DNA from: Achromobacter aegrifaciens
GTDB lineage: Bacteria > Pseudomonadota > Gammaproteobacteria > Burkholderiales > Burkholderiaceae_B
DNA: 64,000 nucleotides
Direction: 5' to 3'
Assembly: GCF_902859735.1 (NCBI RefSeq)
Contig: NZ_CADIJY010000006.1
Location: 1 to 64,000 of the forward strand
Every line of letters starts with the position of its first letter. Position 1 is the first letter of the stretch. This document shows positions 26,248 through 35,823 of the stretch, piece after piece. The notes under the pieces were generated by a model. That model worked only from the letters and a program-made list of their open reading frames with translations, was not told the origin of the DNA and made no database searches. The translations under genes were made by a program, and so were the position numbers.

Positions 26248-29200
26248 TCAACGCTTAAGCGACTCCCAGCTCTTCATCAACCGTTTCACAGAAACCGGCA
26301 TCGGCGTCCGCAACTCCTGCGCAAACAATGCCACCCGCAGCTCCTCCAGCAGCCACCGGAACTCATCCAGCCGCGGATCCGGCGCCCCTTTCAGCGCCGA
26401 CCGCGCCCGCTGATACTGCGTCAGCAAAGGCGCCATCTCCGCCACCAGCTTGGCATCCCTGGCCGGATCCGCCCGCAGCTTGTCGATGCGAGCCAGAACC
26501 GCCTTCAGATACCGCGGAAAATGCGCAAGCTGCGCATACGGCGTATCGCGGATGAACCATTTGGGCATCAACGCCCCCAGCTGCGCCTGCAAGTCCGCGT
26601 AGGCCGCAGCATGCGGCTTGGCCTGCGGCAACTTGCGCTGCACTGCCGCCCATTCCGTCAGCACCGCCCCCGCCAGCCGCGCCACTTCCTGCGCCAAAAG
26701 ACCCAGCCGGCCCTTGCCCTCGGCCCGCCGGGCCTCGAACTGCTGCTCGTTGACCGGCCAGGGATCGGCCAGGCAAGCCTGCCCCAGCGCGCAATCGATG
26801 ATCTGGTCGCGCAGCTCTTCCTGCGTCCCCAGCGTCATGTAGAGCATGCTGATCTTGGTCAGGTCCGCCAGGTTCTTTTCCAGGAACTTCACCTGCTCGC
26901 GCAAGCCCAGCCGGAACAGCCTGAGCAAGCCCGCGCGGTGGTGCTTGCGCGCTTCGTCCGGATCGTCGAACACGTCCAGGTCGCAATGCGCGCCGCGGTC
27001 CACCAGCGCCGGATAGCCGATCACCGACTGCCCGCGCCGCTTGATCTCCATGATCTCCGGCAAGGGGCCGAAGGACCAGGAGGTCAGGTTCTCGTGCGCC
27101 AGCGCCTGGGCCACCTGGGTGTCGCTGGCCGCCAGCTGCTGGAACGTGGCCTGCGCCTGCTTGCCGAACTCGGCGCGCAGTTGCGCCAGGTTGCGTCCGG
27201 CCGCCAGCATGCGGCCGTGCTCATCCACCACCCGGAAGTTCATGAACAGGTGGGCCGGCAGGGTCTCCAGCTTGAAGTCCGCCGCGGCTGGGCGGATCTG
27301 CACCTGGTCCCACATGTCGGCGATGATGGCATCGACCAACCCCTGCTGCGGGTCGGCCTGGCGCTCGAACCAGCGGTCGTAGAAGCCTGCGGCATAGTCC
27401 GGCAGCGGCACGCAGTGGCGGCGCAGCTTCTGCGGCAGCGACTTCAGGAGCAGGTGCACCTTTTCCTTCAGCATCCCGGGCACCAGCCATTCGCAGCGCG
27501 CCGGATCGATCTGGTTGAGCGCGAACAGCGGCACCGACAGGGTCACACCGTCACGCGGCGAACCGGGTTCGAAGTGGTAATCCAGCGCCATCGACACGCC
27601 CTGCCATTCCACCTTCTTGGGAAAGACATCGGTCGTGACGCCCGCGGCCTCGTGGCGCATCAGTTCGTCGCGCGTCAGCAGGAGCTTGGCGGCGGCAGCC
27701 TTGTCCAGCCCCGACACCCACTTTTCCAGCGTCGCCGTCTGCGAAATGTCGGCCGGCAGTTGCCTGTCGTAAAAGGCGTGGATCAGCTCGTCGTCGACCA
27801 GGATGTCCGGGCGGCGGGTCTGATGTTCCAGCTTTTCGATGCCTGCGATCAGCTTGCGGTTGTGCGCCACGAACGCCAGCCGCGTGTCGATCTCGCCCGG
27901 CACCAATGCCTGACGGATGAACAGCTCGCGCGCCTGGGTCGGATTGACCCGGCCGTACTGGATGCGCCGGCCGGTGTAGATGGTCAGCCCGTAAAGCGTG
28001 GCCCGTTCATTGGCCACCACCTGCCCGGCCTTCTTTTCCCAACGCGGATCGGACCAGTTCTTGCGGATCAGGTGCGCGCCGACTTTTTCCAGCCACACCG
28101 GATCGATGCGCGCCACGCAACGCGCATACAGCCGCGTGGTCTCGACCAGTTCGGCCGCCACGATCCAGCGCCCCGCCTTCTTCACCAGCCGCGAACCGGG
28201 GTGGATATGGAAGCGGATCTCGCGCGCGCCCTGGTAATGACCGCCTTCGTCGCTCTTGAAGCCGATATTGCCCAACAGGCCCGACAGCAGCGCCATGTGC
28301 AGCTGCTCGTAGGTGGCCTCGGTCTGGTTCAGGCGCCAGCCCTGCTCGCCCACCAGCGCGGCCAGCTGCGTGTGCACGTCGTGCCATTCGCGCAGCCGGA
28401 TCGGCGACAGGAAGTTCTGGCGCAGCAGGGCCACCAGCTTGCGCTGCGAGGCCTTGTGCTGCACCTGCTCGCCGTACCAGCGCCACAGCTTCAGGAAGGA
28501 GATGAACTCGGACTTGTCGTCGGCGAACTTGGCGTGCGCGGCTTCAGCCGCCTCGCGTTCCTGCATGGGGCGATCGCGCGCGTCCTGCACCGACAGGGCC
28601 GAGGCGATGATCAGCATCTCGGCGAGGCACTGATGTTCGCGCGCGGCCAGGATCATGCGGCCGATGCGCGGGTCCACCGGCAGCTTGGCCAGTTCATGTC
28701 CCGTGCGCGTCAGCACGAAGGACGAGCCGGTACGGGAAGCGTCCGTGTCGTCGTCCGAGGCCGACGCCAGTTCGATCGCGCCCAGTTCCTGCAGCAGATG
28801 GTAGCCGTCGGCCACCGCGCGCCCGGGCGGCGCCTCGACGAAGGGGAACTGCTCGATGTCGTCCAGCTTCAGGGACTTCATCCGCAGGATGACCGAGGCC
28901 AGCGACGAGCGCAGGACTTCCGGGTCCGTGAACGGCGCCCGGTTGTTGAAGTCCAGCTCGTCGTAGAGCCGGATGCAGACGCCCGGCCCGACCCGGCCGC
29001 AACGGCCGGCGCGCTGGTTGGCCGAAGCGCGGCTGATCGGCTCGATGCGCAGCTGCTCGACCTTGTTGCGCCAGGAATAGCGCTTGATGCGCGCCAGCCC
29101 GCTGTCGACCACGAAGCGGATGCCCGGCACGGTCAGCGAGGTTTCCGCCACGTTGGTGGCCAGCACGATGCGCCGCGCATTGGTGCGCGGATGGAAGATC

Positions 29201-30177
29201 TGCTCCTGCTCGGCCTGCGACAGGCGCGCGTACAGCGGCAAGACTTCGGTGCCGGCCGGATGGCGCTTGCGCAGCGCCTCGGCGGATTCGCGGATCTCGC
29301 GCTCGCCAGGCAGGAACACCAGCACGTCGCCCGGGCCGTGGCGCGCGCACTCGTCCACCGCGTCCACGATGGCGTCGATCAGGTCGCGCTCCTCGTCGCC
29401 CGACATCCGTTCGCGGTCCCGGCCGGGCTTGGCCGGGGCGGCCTCGTCTTCCGGGAGCTCCTCGCGCACGGGAAGGTAGCGGACCTCGACGGGGTACAGG
29501 CGGCCGGACACCTCGATGACGGGCGCGGGCCGGTCCTCGGAAGCGCCGAAGTGCCGGGCGAAGCGCTCGGCGTCGATGGTCGCCGAGGTGATGATGATCT
29601 TCAGATCCGGGCGGCGGGGCAGCAGCTGCTTCAGGTAGCCCAGCAGGAAATCGATGTTCAGGCTGCGCTCGTGCGCCTCGTCGATGATGATGGTGTCGTA
29701 GCGGCGCAAGAGCGGATCGCGCTGCGATTCGGCCAGCAGGATGCCGTCCGTCATCAGCTTGATGGACGCGTTGGGGCCGGTGCGGTCGTTGAAACGCACC
29801 TGGTAGCCCACGACCTCGCCCATGGGGGTGTTCAGCTCTTCGGCGATGCGCTTGGCCACCGACGTCGCGGCCAGGCGGCGCGGCTGGGTGTGGCCGATCA
29901 TCTTCTGGCGGCCGCGGCCCAGCTCCAGGCATATCTTGGGCAGCTGGGTGGTCTTGCCCGACCCGGTTTCGCCGCTGACGATCACCACCTGGTGGCTGGC
30001 GATGGCGCGCGCGATCTCCTGGCGCCGCGCGCTGACGGGCAGGTCTTCGGGGTAGCTCACCACGGGTATGGGCCGCTCGGGGCGCGGCGCGCGGCGCGCG
30101 TTCTGCGCGTCTGCCGCTGCCGCCGGAGCCGCCGCGTCCGCGGCCTTGGGCGCACGCGGGCTGGAGGATTCAGGCAT
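26248..30177 (-). CDS. hrpA: ATP-dependent RNA helicase HrpA
   Basis: This DEAH-box 3'-5' RNA helicase is known from E. coli to rescue stalled or collided ribosomes and process fimbrial mRNA. The 1309 residues match the large HrpA form. Walker A GETGSGKT is at 69-76, DEAH at 166-169, then SATIDAERF (motif III), the helicase C domain with QRAGRCGR, the HA2/OB regions and the long DUF3418 C-terminal part. The first 45 residues are Ala/Pro-rich and probably disordered. Its transcript runs directly into repeat copy A. Confidence 0.96.
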   Translation of the reverse strand: MPESSSPRAPKAADAAAPAAAADAQNARRAPRPERPIPVVSYPEDLPVSARRQEIARAIASHQVVIVSGETGSGKTTQLPKICLELGRGRQKMIGHTQPRRLAATSVAKRIAEELNTPMGEVVGYQVRFNDRTGPNASIKLMTDGILLAESQRDPLLRRYDTIIIDEAHERSLNIDFLLGYLKQLLPRRPDLKIIITSATIDAERFARHFGASEDRPAPVIEVSGRLYPVEVRYLPVREELPEDEAAPAKPGRDRERMSGDEERDLIDAIVDAVDECARHGPGDVLVFLPGEREIRESAEALRKRHPAGTEVLPLYARLSQAEQEQIFHPRTNARRIVLATNVAETSLTVPGIRFVVDSGLARIKRYSWRNKVEQLRIEPISRASANQRAGRCGRVGPGVCIRLYDELDFNNRAPFTDPEVLRSSLASVILRMKSLKLDDIEQFPFVEAPPGRAVADGYHLLQELGAIELASASDDDTDASRTGSSFVLTRTGHELAKLPVDPRIGRMILAAREHQCLAEMLIIASALSVQDARDRPMQEREAAEAAHAKFADDKSEFISFLKLWRWYGEQVQHKASQRKLVALLRQNFLSPIRLREWHDVHTQLAALVGEQGWRLNQTEATYEQLHMALLSGLLGNIGFKSDEGGHYQGAREIRFHIHPGSRLVKKAGRWIVAAELVETTRLYARCVARIDPVWLEKVGAHLIRKNWSDPRWEKKAGQVVANERATLYGLTIYTGRRIQYGRVNPTQARELFIRQALVPGEIDTRLAFVAHNRKLIAGIEKLEHQTRRPDILVDDELIHAFYDRQLPADISQTATLEKWVSGLDKAAAAKLLLTRDELMRHEAAGVTTDVFPKKVEWQGVSMALDYHFEPGSPRDGVTLSVPLFALNQIDPARCEWLVPGMLKEKVHLLLKSLPQKLRRHCVPLPDYAAGFYDRWFERQADPQQGLVDAIIADMWDQVQIRPAAADFKLETLPAHLFMNFRVVDEHGRMLAAGRNLAQLRAEFGKQAQATFQQLAASDTQVAQALAHENLTSWSFGPLPEIMEIKRRGQSVIGYPALVDRGAHCDLDVFDDPDEARKHHRAGLLRLFRLGLREQVKFLEKNLADLTKISMLYMTLGTQEELRDQIIDCALGQACLADPWPVNEQQFEARRAEGKGRLGLLAQEVARLAGAVLTEWAAVQRKLPQAKPHAAAYADLQAQLGALMPKWFIRDTPYAQLAHFPRYLKAVLARIDKLRADPARDAKLVAEMAPLLTQYQRARSALKGAPDPRLDEFRWLLEELRVALFAQELRTPMPVSVKRLMKSWESLKR

Positions 30178-30305
30178 GTACGATTAGTCCGGTTAGCCCG
30201 GCATTATAAATTTCCGCGAGCCCGCTGCTGGCGCCGCGGGCGCAAACCGGCAAATCCGGCACCAAATTGGCACTCTTTTCCGCCTGCGCCGGGGCGCGAC
30301 GGTCA

Positions 30306-30364
30306 TATAATTTCGCCACGCCGTCGTCCGACGGCGCTATGGCGCGGCACGGCGCCGCGTTTTT
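30306..30364 (+). promoter_or_regulatory. argA promoter with terminator-like leader
   Basis: A consensus -10 TATAAT (30306-30311) lacks a good -35 at normal spacing. Downstream lie a hairpin GCCGTC-GTCC-GACGGC (30320-30335) and then CGCGGC-ACGGC-GCCGCG (30343-30359) followed by five T (30360-30364), an intrinsic-terminator layout ending 29 bp before the argA ATG. This could attenuate argA. Confidence 0.5.
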
Positions 30365-30393
30365 GCTTACTCTCAGGAATCCTTCCGCCCATC

Positions 30394-31752
30394 ATGCCCG
30401 ACCTGGAACCAGACACCGTCTCCGCCCTTGAAGCCCCAGAATTCGCACCCGCCCAATTCGTCCGATGGTTCCGAGAAGTGGCGCCTTATGTGCATGCGTT
30501 CCGAGGCAAGACGTTCGTGGTGGCTTTCGGCGGTGAACTGGTGCAGGCCGGCGCGCTGAACGCGCTGGTGCAGGACTTGTCGCTGCTGTCCTCGCTGGGC
30601 ATCCGCCTGGTGCTGGTGCACGGCTCGCGTCCGCAGGTCAATGAGCAGCTGCGCCTGAAGGGCTTTACCCAGCAATTCGACCGCGGCCTGTCGCCCACCG
30701 ACGCCGCCGCGCTGGAATGCGCCAAGGAAGCCGCCGGCGAAATCCGCCTGGACATCGAGGCCGCCTTCAGCCAGGGGCTGCCGAACACGCCCATGTCGCA
30801 CGCCCATATCCGTGTCATCTCCGGCAACTTCGTCACCGCCCGCCCGACCGGCGTGCTGGACGGGGTGGACTACAAGCACACCGGCCAGGTGCGCAAGATC
30901 GACATCGACGCGCTCAAGTTCGCCATCGAAAAGGGCTCGTCCGTGGTGCTGTTGTCGCCGCTGGGCTTCTCGCCCACCGGCGACGCGTTCAACCTGGCCA
31001 TGGAAGACCTGGCCACCAGCGTCGCGGTGGCGCTGCGCGCTGAAAAACTCATCTTCCTGTCCAGCTCGCAGGGCGTGCTGAACGACGACGGCACGCTGGA
31101 CACTGAACTCGCCCGCGTGGACGCCGACGCCCTGCTGGCGGGCGGTGAACTCGACGAAGAGACCCACGCCTTCCTGCAGTACGCCTCGCTCGCGGTCAAG
31201 CGCGGCGTGGCCCGCGCCCACCTGCTGCCGTTCGCGCTGGACGGCAGCGTGCTGCTGGAAATCTTCACCCACGACGGCGTCGGCACCATGGTGGTGGAAG
31301 ACACGCTGGACGACCTGCGCGCCGCCACGATCGACGACGTCGGCGCCATCCTCAGCCTGATCGAACCGCTGGAAGCCGACGGCACGCTGGTGCCGCGTCC
31401 GCGCAGCGTGGTCGAGCGCGACGTGGAAAACTTCACCGTGCTGGAGCACGACGGCGTCATCTACGGCTGCGCGGCCCTGCACAGTTTCCCCGAAGAGCAG
31501 ATGGCCGAAATGGCCTGCCTGATCGTGCATCCGGAATGGCAGGGTTCGGGCGAAGGCGAAATCCTGCTGCGCCACATGGAATCGCGCGCGCGCGCCGTCG
31601 GCGCCAAGCGCCTGTTCGTACTGACGACGCGCACCTCGCACTGGTTCATGAAGCGCGGTTTCGTGCAGGGCGGCATCGCCGACCTGCCGCGTGAAAAACA
31701 GCACAATTACAACCGTTCGCGCAACAGCCTGGTCTTCATCAAGAAGCTGTAA
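30394..31752 (+). CDS. argA: N-acetylglutamate synthase (amino-acid N-acetyltransferase)
   Basis: ArgA makes N-acetylglutamate from glutamate and acetyl-CoA, the first step of arginine synthesis. The 452-residue protein has the classical two-domain form: an amino-acid-kinase-like domain (about 25-295, FVVAFGGELVQ and LVLVHGSRPQVNEQL), which binds the arginine inhibitor, and a C-terminal GNAT domain (about 305-450, with HPEWQGSGEGEILLRHME as the acetyl-CoA loop). The ATG at 30394 follows AGGA at long spacing. A terminator-like hairpin in the leader suggests regulation. yggX follows, as in related genomes. Confidence 0.95.
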   Translation: MPDLEPDTVSALEAPEFAPAQFVRWFREVAPYVHAFRGKTFVVAFGGELVQAGALNALVQDLSLLSSLGIRLVLVHGSRPQVNEQLRLKGFTQQFDRGLSPTDAAALECAKEAAGEIRLDIEAAFSQGLPNTPMSHAHIRVISGNFVTARPTGVLDGVDYKHTGQVRKIDIDALKFAIEKGSSVVLLSPLGFSPTGDAFNLAMEDLATSVAVALRAEKLIFLSSSQGVLNDDGTLDTELARVDADALLAGGELDEETHAFLQYASLAVKRGVARAHLLPFALDGSVLLEIFTHDGVGTMVVEDTLDDLRAATIDDVGAILSLIEPLEADGTLVPRPRSVVERDVENFTVLEHDGVIYGCAALHSFPEEQMAEMACLIVHPEWQGSGEGEILLRHMESRARAVGAKRLFVLTTRTSHWFMKRGFVQGGIADLPREKQHNYNRSRNSLVFIKKL

Positions 31753-31779
31753 CACCCGGGCTACCCGCAGGGTCCGCAG

Positions 31780-31808
31780 GGGCTTGGCGCCATCAGGTCG
31801 CCAAGCCC
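31780..31808 (+). terminator. Hairpin between argA and yggX
   Basis: GGGCTTGGCG (31780-31789) pairs perfectly with CGCCAAGCCC (31799-31808). Only GTT follows, so it is a weak terminator at best. TAAAAT right after it (31811-31816) may serve as a -10 box for yggX. Confidence 0.45.
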
Positions 31809-31848
31809 GTTAAAATGCAGGATTACTCATTTCTTCCGGCAGCGAACC

Positions 31849-32121
31849 ATGGCCCGTATCGTCAACTGTGTAAAACTGAAGCGTGAAGCCGAAGGGCTGG
31901 ATTTCCCCCCCTACCCCGGCGAACTCGGCACCAAGATCTGGCAGAGCATTTCCAAGGAAGCTTGGGAAGAATGGAAGGCCATCCAGACGCGCCTGGTCAA
32001 TGAAAACCGCCTGAACCTTGCGGACGCCCGCGCCCGCAAGTACCTGAAGGAACAGATGGAGCGCTTCCTGTTCGAAGACGGCACCGTCGAAGCGCAGGGC
32101 TACGTTCCGCCCTCGGCCTGA
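31849..32121 (+). CDS. yggX: Fe(2+)-trafficking protein YggX
   Basis: This small 90-residue protein protects iron-sulfur clusters and is proposed to help iron move to them under oxidative stress. It begins [21 protein letters not shown] with the family's single conserved Cys7, and shows the characteristic [21 protein letters not shown] and FLFEDG. Length and sequence match the family closely. Confidence 0.96.
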   Translation: MARIVNCVKLKREAEGLDFPPYPGELGTKIWQSISKEAWEEWKAIQTRLVNENRLNLADARARKYLKEQMERFLFEDGTVEAQGYVPPSA

Positions 32122-32169
32122 TCCGGCCGCGCCTTTTCCGGCCGCAAGCTGATGGCGGCCCACCCGATG

Positions 32170-32200
32170 CAGCCCCTCGCCCGCGAGGGGCTGTTCATTT
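32170..32200 (+). terminator. Intrinsic terminator after yggX
   Basis: CAGCCCCTCG (32170-32179) and CGAGGGGCTG (32184-32193) form a perfect 10-bp stem with a 4-nt loop, followed by TTCATTT. Confidence 0.8.
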
Positions 32201-32267
32201 CCGGCGCCAGCGTCCGCCTTGGCGCCGGCCTTAAGATTCAAGTACTGCTGGCCGTATCATCGCTGTC

Positions 32268-34208
32268 ATGAAAGAAGAATCGCGCCTGTCCCCCTCCTCG
32301 CCCATCGAACGCGCGCTCGGCATCGCGCCCGACCGCCGCGCGGGCACGCTGCAGGACGTGCAGCACGTGGTGATCCTGATGCAGGAAAACCGCTCTTTCG
32401 ACCACTATTTCGGCACCTTGCCCGGCGTGCGCGGCTTCGCCGATCCGCATCCCGCCCCCACGCTGACGGGCAATGTGCTGACGCAGGCGGATGGTGCGGC
32501 GCAGGTCCGCCCCTATGCCCTGCAGGCCGAATACGCCAGCGATGCACAGGTGGGCTACATCACGCCGCACACCTGGGACGACGCGCAGCGCGCCTGGAAC
32601 GACGGCCGCATGGACCAATGGCTGCCCGCCAAGAGCCGCCTGGGCATGGGCGCCTACCGTGGCGAGGAGGTGCCGTTCCAGACCGCGCTGGCAAACGCCT
32701 TCACCCTGTGCGACGCCTATCATTGTTCGATCCATGCCGGCACCAATCCCAACCGGCTGTTCCTCTGGACCGGCACCAATGATCCGCAAGGCCTGGCGGG
32801 CGGCCCAGCCCTGGTGAATACCTTCGACCGCCTGGGGCCCGCCAGCGAAGGCTATGCCTGGACCACCTATCCCGAACGCCTGCAGGACGCCGGCGTGGAC
32901 TGGCGCATCTACCAGGACATGGCGGACAACTATCACGACAATCCGCTGGCCGGCTTCCAGCAGTACCGCCGGCAGCATGCGGGCGCGGCCGGCGACGCGC
33001 CCCTGCGCGACCGCGGCCTGTCCACGTGCACGCTGGACCAGTTGGCCCGCGACGTCGCCGCTGGCACGCTGCCGCAGGTGTCCTGGATCATTGCGCCCAC
33101 GGCCGATTCCGAACACCCCGAGGTCTCGTCGCCGGCAAGGGGCGGTGCCTACACGGAGCGCGTGCTGGACATCCTGACCCGCAATCCCGAGGTCTGGAGC
33201 CGCTGCGTGTTCTTCGTCACCTACGACGAGAACGACTGCTTCTTTGACCACATGCCGCCGCCTGCGCCGCCTGCCCGCGCGGCCGACGGCCTATCGGGCG
33301 GCCTCTCCACGGTCGAGCTGGACGGCGAATACCACGACGCGCGCCATGGGCCCAGCGCCGCCACGCCCGACGACCCTGCCGGACTGCATGGGCGCGGGTT
33401 CGGGCTGGGGCCGCGCGTGCCGATGCTGGTGGTCTCGCCCTGGAGCCGTGGCGGCTGGGTCAATTCCCAGGTGTTCGACCACACGTCGGTGATCCGTTTC
33501 CTGGAAGCGCGATTTGGCGTGCTGGAACCCAATATCAGCGCCTGGCGGCGCGAGATCGCCGGCGACCTGACCTCGGCCTTCGACTTCGCTGCCGCCCGCG
33601 GCGCGCACGCCGAAGGCCTGCGCCAGGCTTGCGCCCTGCCGTACGCGCTGGACGTCCAAGGCCGCATGGCTGCCGACGGCGGACATTACCGGCTGACCCT
33701 GCGCAATCCCGGCGCCGCAGGCGCGGTGCTGCATGTCTACGACCGCCACGCGCTGGAACACGCGCCGCGCCGCTATACCGCGAGCGCAGGCGCGCGGCTG
33801 GACGACGGCTGGCGCCTGCACGCCGATGGCGCCTATGACTTGTGGCTGCTGGGCCCCGACGGCCTGCACCGGCACTTCCGCGGCGATGCGCGCGATGCCG
33901 GCACGCTGGAGGCGCAAGTGATGCCGGCGGCGACCGGCCTGAGCCTGCGTCTCGTCAATCGCGGCGAAACGCCGCAGGCGGTAAAAGTGGAGTCGCGCAT
34001 GGGCGACGGCTGGTGCGCCATGGCGCACGTGCAAGCGGACGGCTCGCTGGATCTTGCCTACGGCGGTTGCCAGGGATGGTACGACCTGGAGATCACCGCG
34101 CTTGCCTTGCCGGCATTCGGCCGCAGGCTGGCGGGCCGCATCGACGCCGGCAAAGCCGGCCTGCCGGACCCGCGCCTGCAGGCAGGGGCGACGCTGCCCC
34201 TGGACTGA
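32268..34208 (+). CDS. Phospholipase C (phosphocholine-preferring type) without visible signal peptide
   Basis: This family hydrolyses phospholipids such as phosphatidylcholine and belongs to the alkaline-phosphatase/AcpA superfamily. The 646-residue product has the catalytic-region motif ENRSFDHYFGT (40-50), GTNPNRLFLWTG, TYDENDCFFDHMPPP with metal-binding Asp and His, and FDHTSVIRFLE. Two C-terminal DUF756-type repeats cover about 450-640. Family members normally start with a Tat signal (RRDFL); here the protein begins at the region just after it, and the upstream frame meets a stop within about 30 bp. The enzyme may be cytoplasmic or exported otherwise. It ends 3 bp from the convergent phoU stop. 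Confidence 0.88.
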   Translation: MKEESRLSPSSPIERALGIAPDRRAGTLQDVQHVVILMQENRSFDHYFGTLPGVRGFADPHPAPTLTGNVLTQADGAAQVRPYALQAEYASDAQVGYITPHTWDDAQRAWNDGRMDQWLPAKSRLGMGAYRGEEVPFQTALANAFTLCDAYHCSIHAGTNPNRLFLWTGTNDPQGLAGGPALVNTFDRLGPASEGYAWTTYPERLQDAGVDWRIYQDMADNYHDNPLAGFQQYRRQHAGAAGDAPLRDRGLSTCTLDQLARDVAAGTLPQVSWIIAPTADSEHPEVSSPARGGAYTERVLDILTRNPEVWSRCVFFVTYDENDCFFDHMPPPAPPARAADGLSGGLSTVELDGEYHDARHGPSAATPDDPAGLHGRGFGLGPRVPMLVVSPWSRGGWVNSQVFDHTSVIRFLEARFGVLEPNISAWRREIAGDLTSAFDFAAARGAHAEGLRQACALPYALDVQGRMAADGGHYRLTLRNPGAAGAVLHVYDRHALEHAPRRYTASAGARLDDGWRLHADGAYDLWLLGPDGLHRHFRGDARDAGTLEAQVMPAATGLSLRLVNRGETPQAVKVESRMGDGWCAMAHVQADGSLDLAYGGCQGWYDLEITALALPAFGRRLAGRIDAGKAGLPDPRLQAGATLPLD

Positions 34209-34211
34209 CGC

Positions 34212-34931
34212 TTACTCTTCCGTGTCTTCTTCTTCACCGCGCGCCAGGCGCTCGGTGTTCTTCACGCCGGTGTGGCGCACGTCGGCGCCCTTGACCATGT
34301 AGATCACGCGCTCGGACATGTTCTTGGCGTGGTCGCCGATGCGTTCCAGCGCGCGCGCGATGAAGATCATGTCGATGGCGCGCGAGATGGTGCGCGGATC
34401 TTCGATCATGTACGTGATCAGGTGGCGCAGCGCGCCCTTCCATTCCTTGTCCACTTCCTTATCGCTGCGCACGACGGCGGCGGCCTGGATGGGATCGAGG
34501 CGGGCGAACGCGTCCAGCGCCTGATGCAGCATGGTGCGCACATTGGCAGCCATGTGGCGCAGTTCGATCACCGGGATGTGGCGCAGTTCGGCTTCGTGGA
34601 TGCGGCGCGCGACGGTGGCGACCTTCTCGGCTTCATCGCCGGAACGCTCCATGTCGGTCAGCATCTTGGACACGGCCATCAGCATGCGCAGGTCGATGGC
34701 GGTGGGCTGGTGGCGCGCCAGGATGCGGCTGATGCTCTCGTCGATTTCGACTTCGTGGCGGTTGACTTCCTTTTCACGCTCACGGACTTTCTCGACCAGC
34801 GAAATGTCGCCGCTGGCGAGCGCGTCGATGGCCTCCTGGATCATGGCTTCCACAAGGCCGCCCATTTGCAGGAACTGCGAACGGACGCTTTCGAGGTCCG
34901 CATCGAACTGCTTGTTTGTATGCTCCGACAT
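34212..34931 (-). CDS. phoU: Phosphate-signalling regulator PhoU
   Basis: PhoU is a cytoplasmic, metal-binding helical protein that links the Pst transporter to the PhoR kinase and damps the Pho response. The 239-residue product has the two PhoU three-helix repeats, including DLRMLMAVSKMLTDMERSGDEA and ALERIGDHAKNMSERVIYM, the E/D-x3-D metal motifs. ATG at 34931 is supported by GGGAG 6 bp upstream. No pst genes are adjacent, but a Pho-box-like array lies upstream. Confidence 0.95.
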   Translation of the reverse strand: MSEHTNKQFDADLESVRSQFLQMGGLVEAMIQEAIDALASGDISLVEKVREREKEVNRHEVEIDESISRILARHQPTAIDLRMLMAVSKMLTDMERSGDEAEKVATVARRIHEAELRHIPVIELRHMAANVRTMLHQALDAFARLDPIQAAAVVRSDKEVDKEWKGALRHLITYMIEDPRTISRAIDMIFIARALERIGDHAKNMSERVIYMVKGADVRHTGVKNTERLARGEEEDTEE

Positions 34932-35013
34932 CCGGGCTCCCTGCGTGTTTGGTCTCATTGCACTGCCCTGAAAAAAGGATATTACGAGATGGGCCTGCAC
35001 AACCCGCAAGGTT

Positions 35014-35042
35014 ATGACCCAAGTGTGACAGGATTATGAACA
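35014..35042 (-). promoter_or_regulatory. Candidate PhoB box (three half-sites) upstream of phoU
   Basis: Read towards phoU, the sequence holds TGTTCAT, CTGTCAC and GGGTCAT separated by 4 bp each, so the half-sites repeat every 11 bp as in Pho boxes (CTGTCAT repeats). The central half-site matches six of seven positions. It ends about 83 bp before the phoU start, a sensible place for activation. Confidence 0.6.
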
Positions 35043-35105
35043 CGGACCCCGGCGGCCACAAGGCGGGCCGGCCGGGGCAACGCCGGGAGGCGTCGGCAAG
35101 CGGAC

Positions 35106-35786
35106 TCAGGCGCGGCGGTCCAGCCGGCGGATGCCGTTTTGCGTGGCCAGCAGGGCCACGTCGGCGCCCGCGATCGCGAACAGGCCGCAGGTCACTACGC
35201 CCGCCAGATTGTTGACCCGGGCTTCCAGGCCCGGCGCGTCGGTGATGGACAGGCCGGACACGTCCAGGATGACGTTGCCGTTATCGGTGACGAATCCCTC
35301 GCGCAGCTTGGGCTGACCGCCCAGCGCCGCCAGGGCGCGCGCCACGGATGCGCGCGCCATTGGGATGACTTCGACGGGCAGCGGGAACTTGCCCATGGTC
35401 TGCACCAGCTTGGACTCGTCGGCGATGCAGATGAAGCGCTCGGCCACCGAAGCCACGATCTTCTCGCGCGTCAGCGCACCGCCGCCGCCCTTGATCATGT
35501 GCAGGTTGGCGTCGATCTCGTCGGCGCCGTCGACGTAGATCGGCATCGTCGTGATGTCGTTCAGGTCCAGCACCTTCAGCCCGTGTCCGGCAAGCCGGGC
35601 GGCGCTGCGCTCGGAACTGGCCACCGTGCCGCCGATCCGACCCTTGAAACGGGCCAGGCCGTCGATGAAGAGATCCGCCGTGGAGCCCGTGCCCACGCCG
35701 ATGATGGCGTCGGGTCCTGCGACCTGTTCAACGAATTCCAGGGCCGCGTCGGCGGCTTGCTGCTTGAGTTCTTGCTGGGAAAGCAT
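35106..35786 (-). CDS. rpiA: Ribose-5-phosphate isomerase A
   Basis: RpiA interconverts ribose-5-phosphate and ribulose-5-phosphate in the pentose phosphate pathway. The 226-residue product has the substrate-binding [18 protein letters not shown], the catalytic-region [25 protein letters not shown] and later TDNGN. ATG at 35786 ([19 protein letters not shown]) gives the normal length. The upstream extension is excluded because it would run into the end of the aidB-like gene. Confidence 0.96.
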   Translation of the reverse strand: MLSQQELKQQAADAALEFVEQVAGPDAIIGVGTGSTADLFIDGLARFKGRIGGTVASSERSAARLAGHGLKVLDLNDITTMPIYVDGADEIDANLHMIKGGGGALTREKIVASVAERFICIADESKLVQTMGKFPLPVEVIPMARASVARALAALGGQPKLREGFVTDNGNVILDVSGLSITDAPGLEARVNNLAGVVTCGLFAIAGADVALLATQNGIRRLDRRA

Positions 35787-35823
35787 GGCGAAAAATGCGG
35801 GAAGGTTGGTCAAGCCAGGAAAT

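Noticed and set aside
30267-30285. Possible sigma-54 promoter TTGGCAC before argA
   Set aside because: The expected downstream TTGC element is absent; the sequence reads CCGC there.
26167-30380. Very long plus-strand frame leading into argA
   Set aside because: It is the antisense shadow of hrpA; only the part from 30394 is coding, as argA.
32251-32269. Pho-box-like CTGTCAT overlapping the phospholipase start
   Set aside because: Only one half-site matches; the nearby TATCAT is not at the 11-bp spacing.
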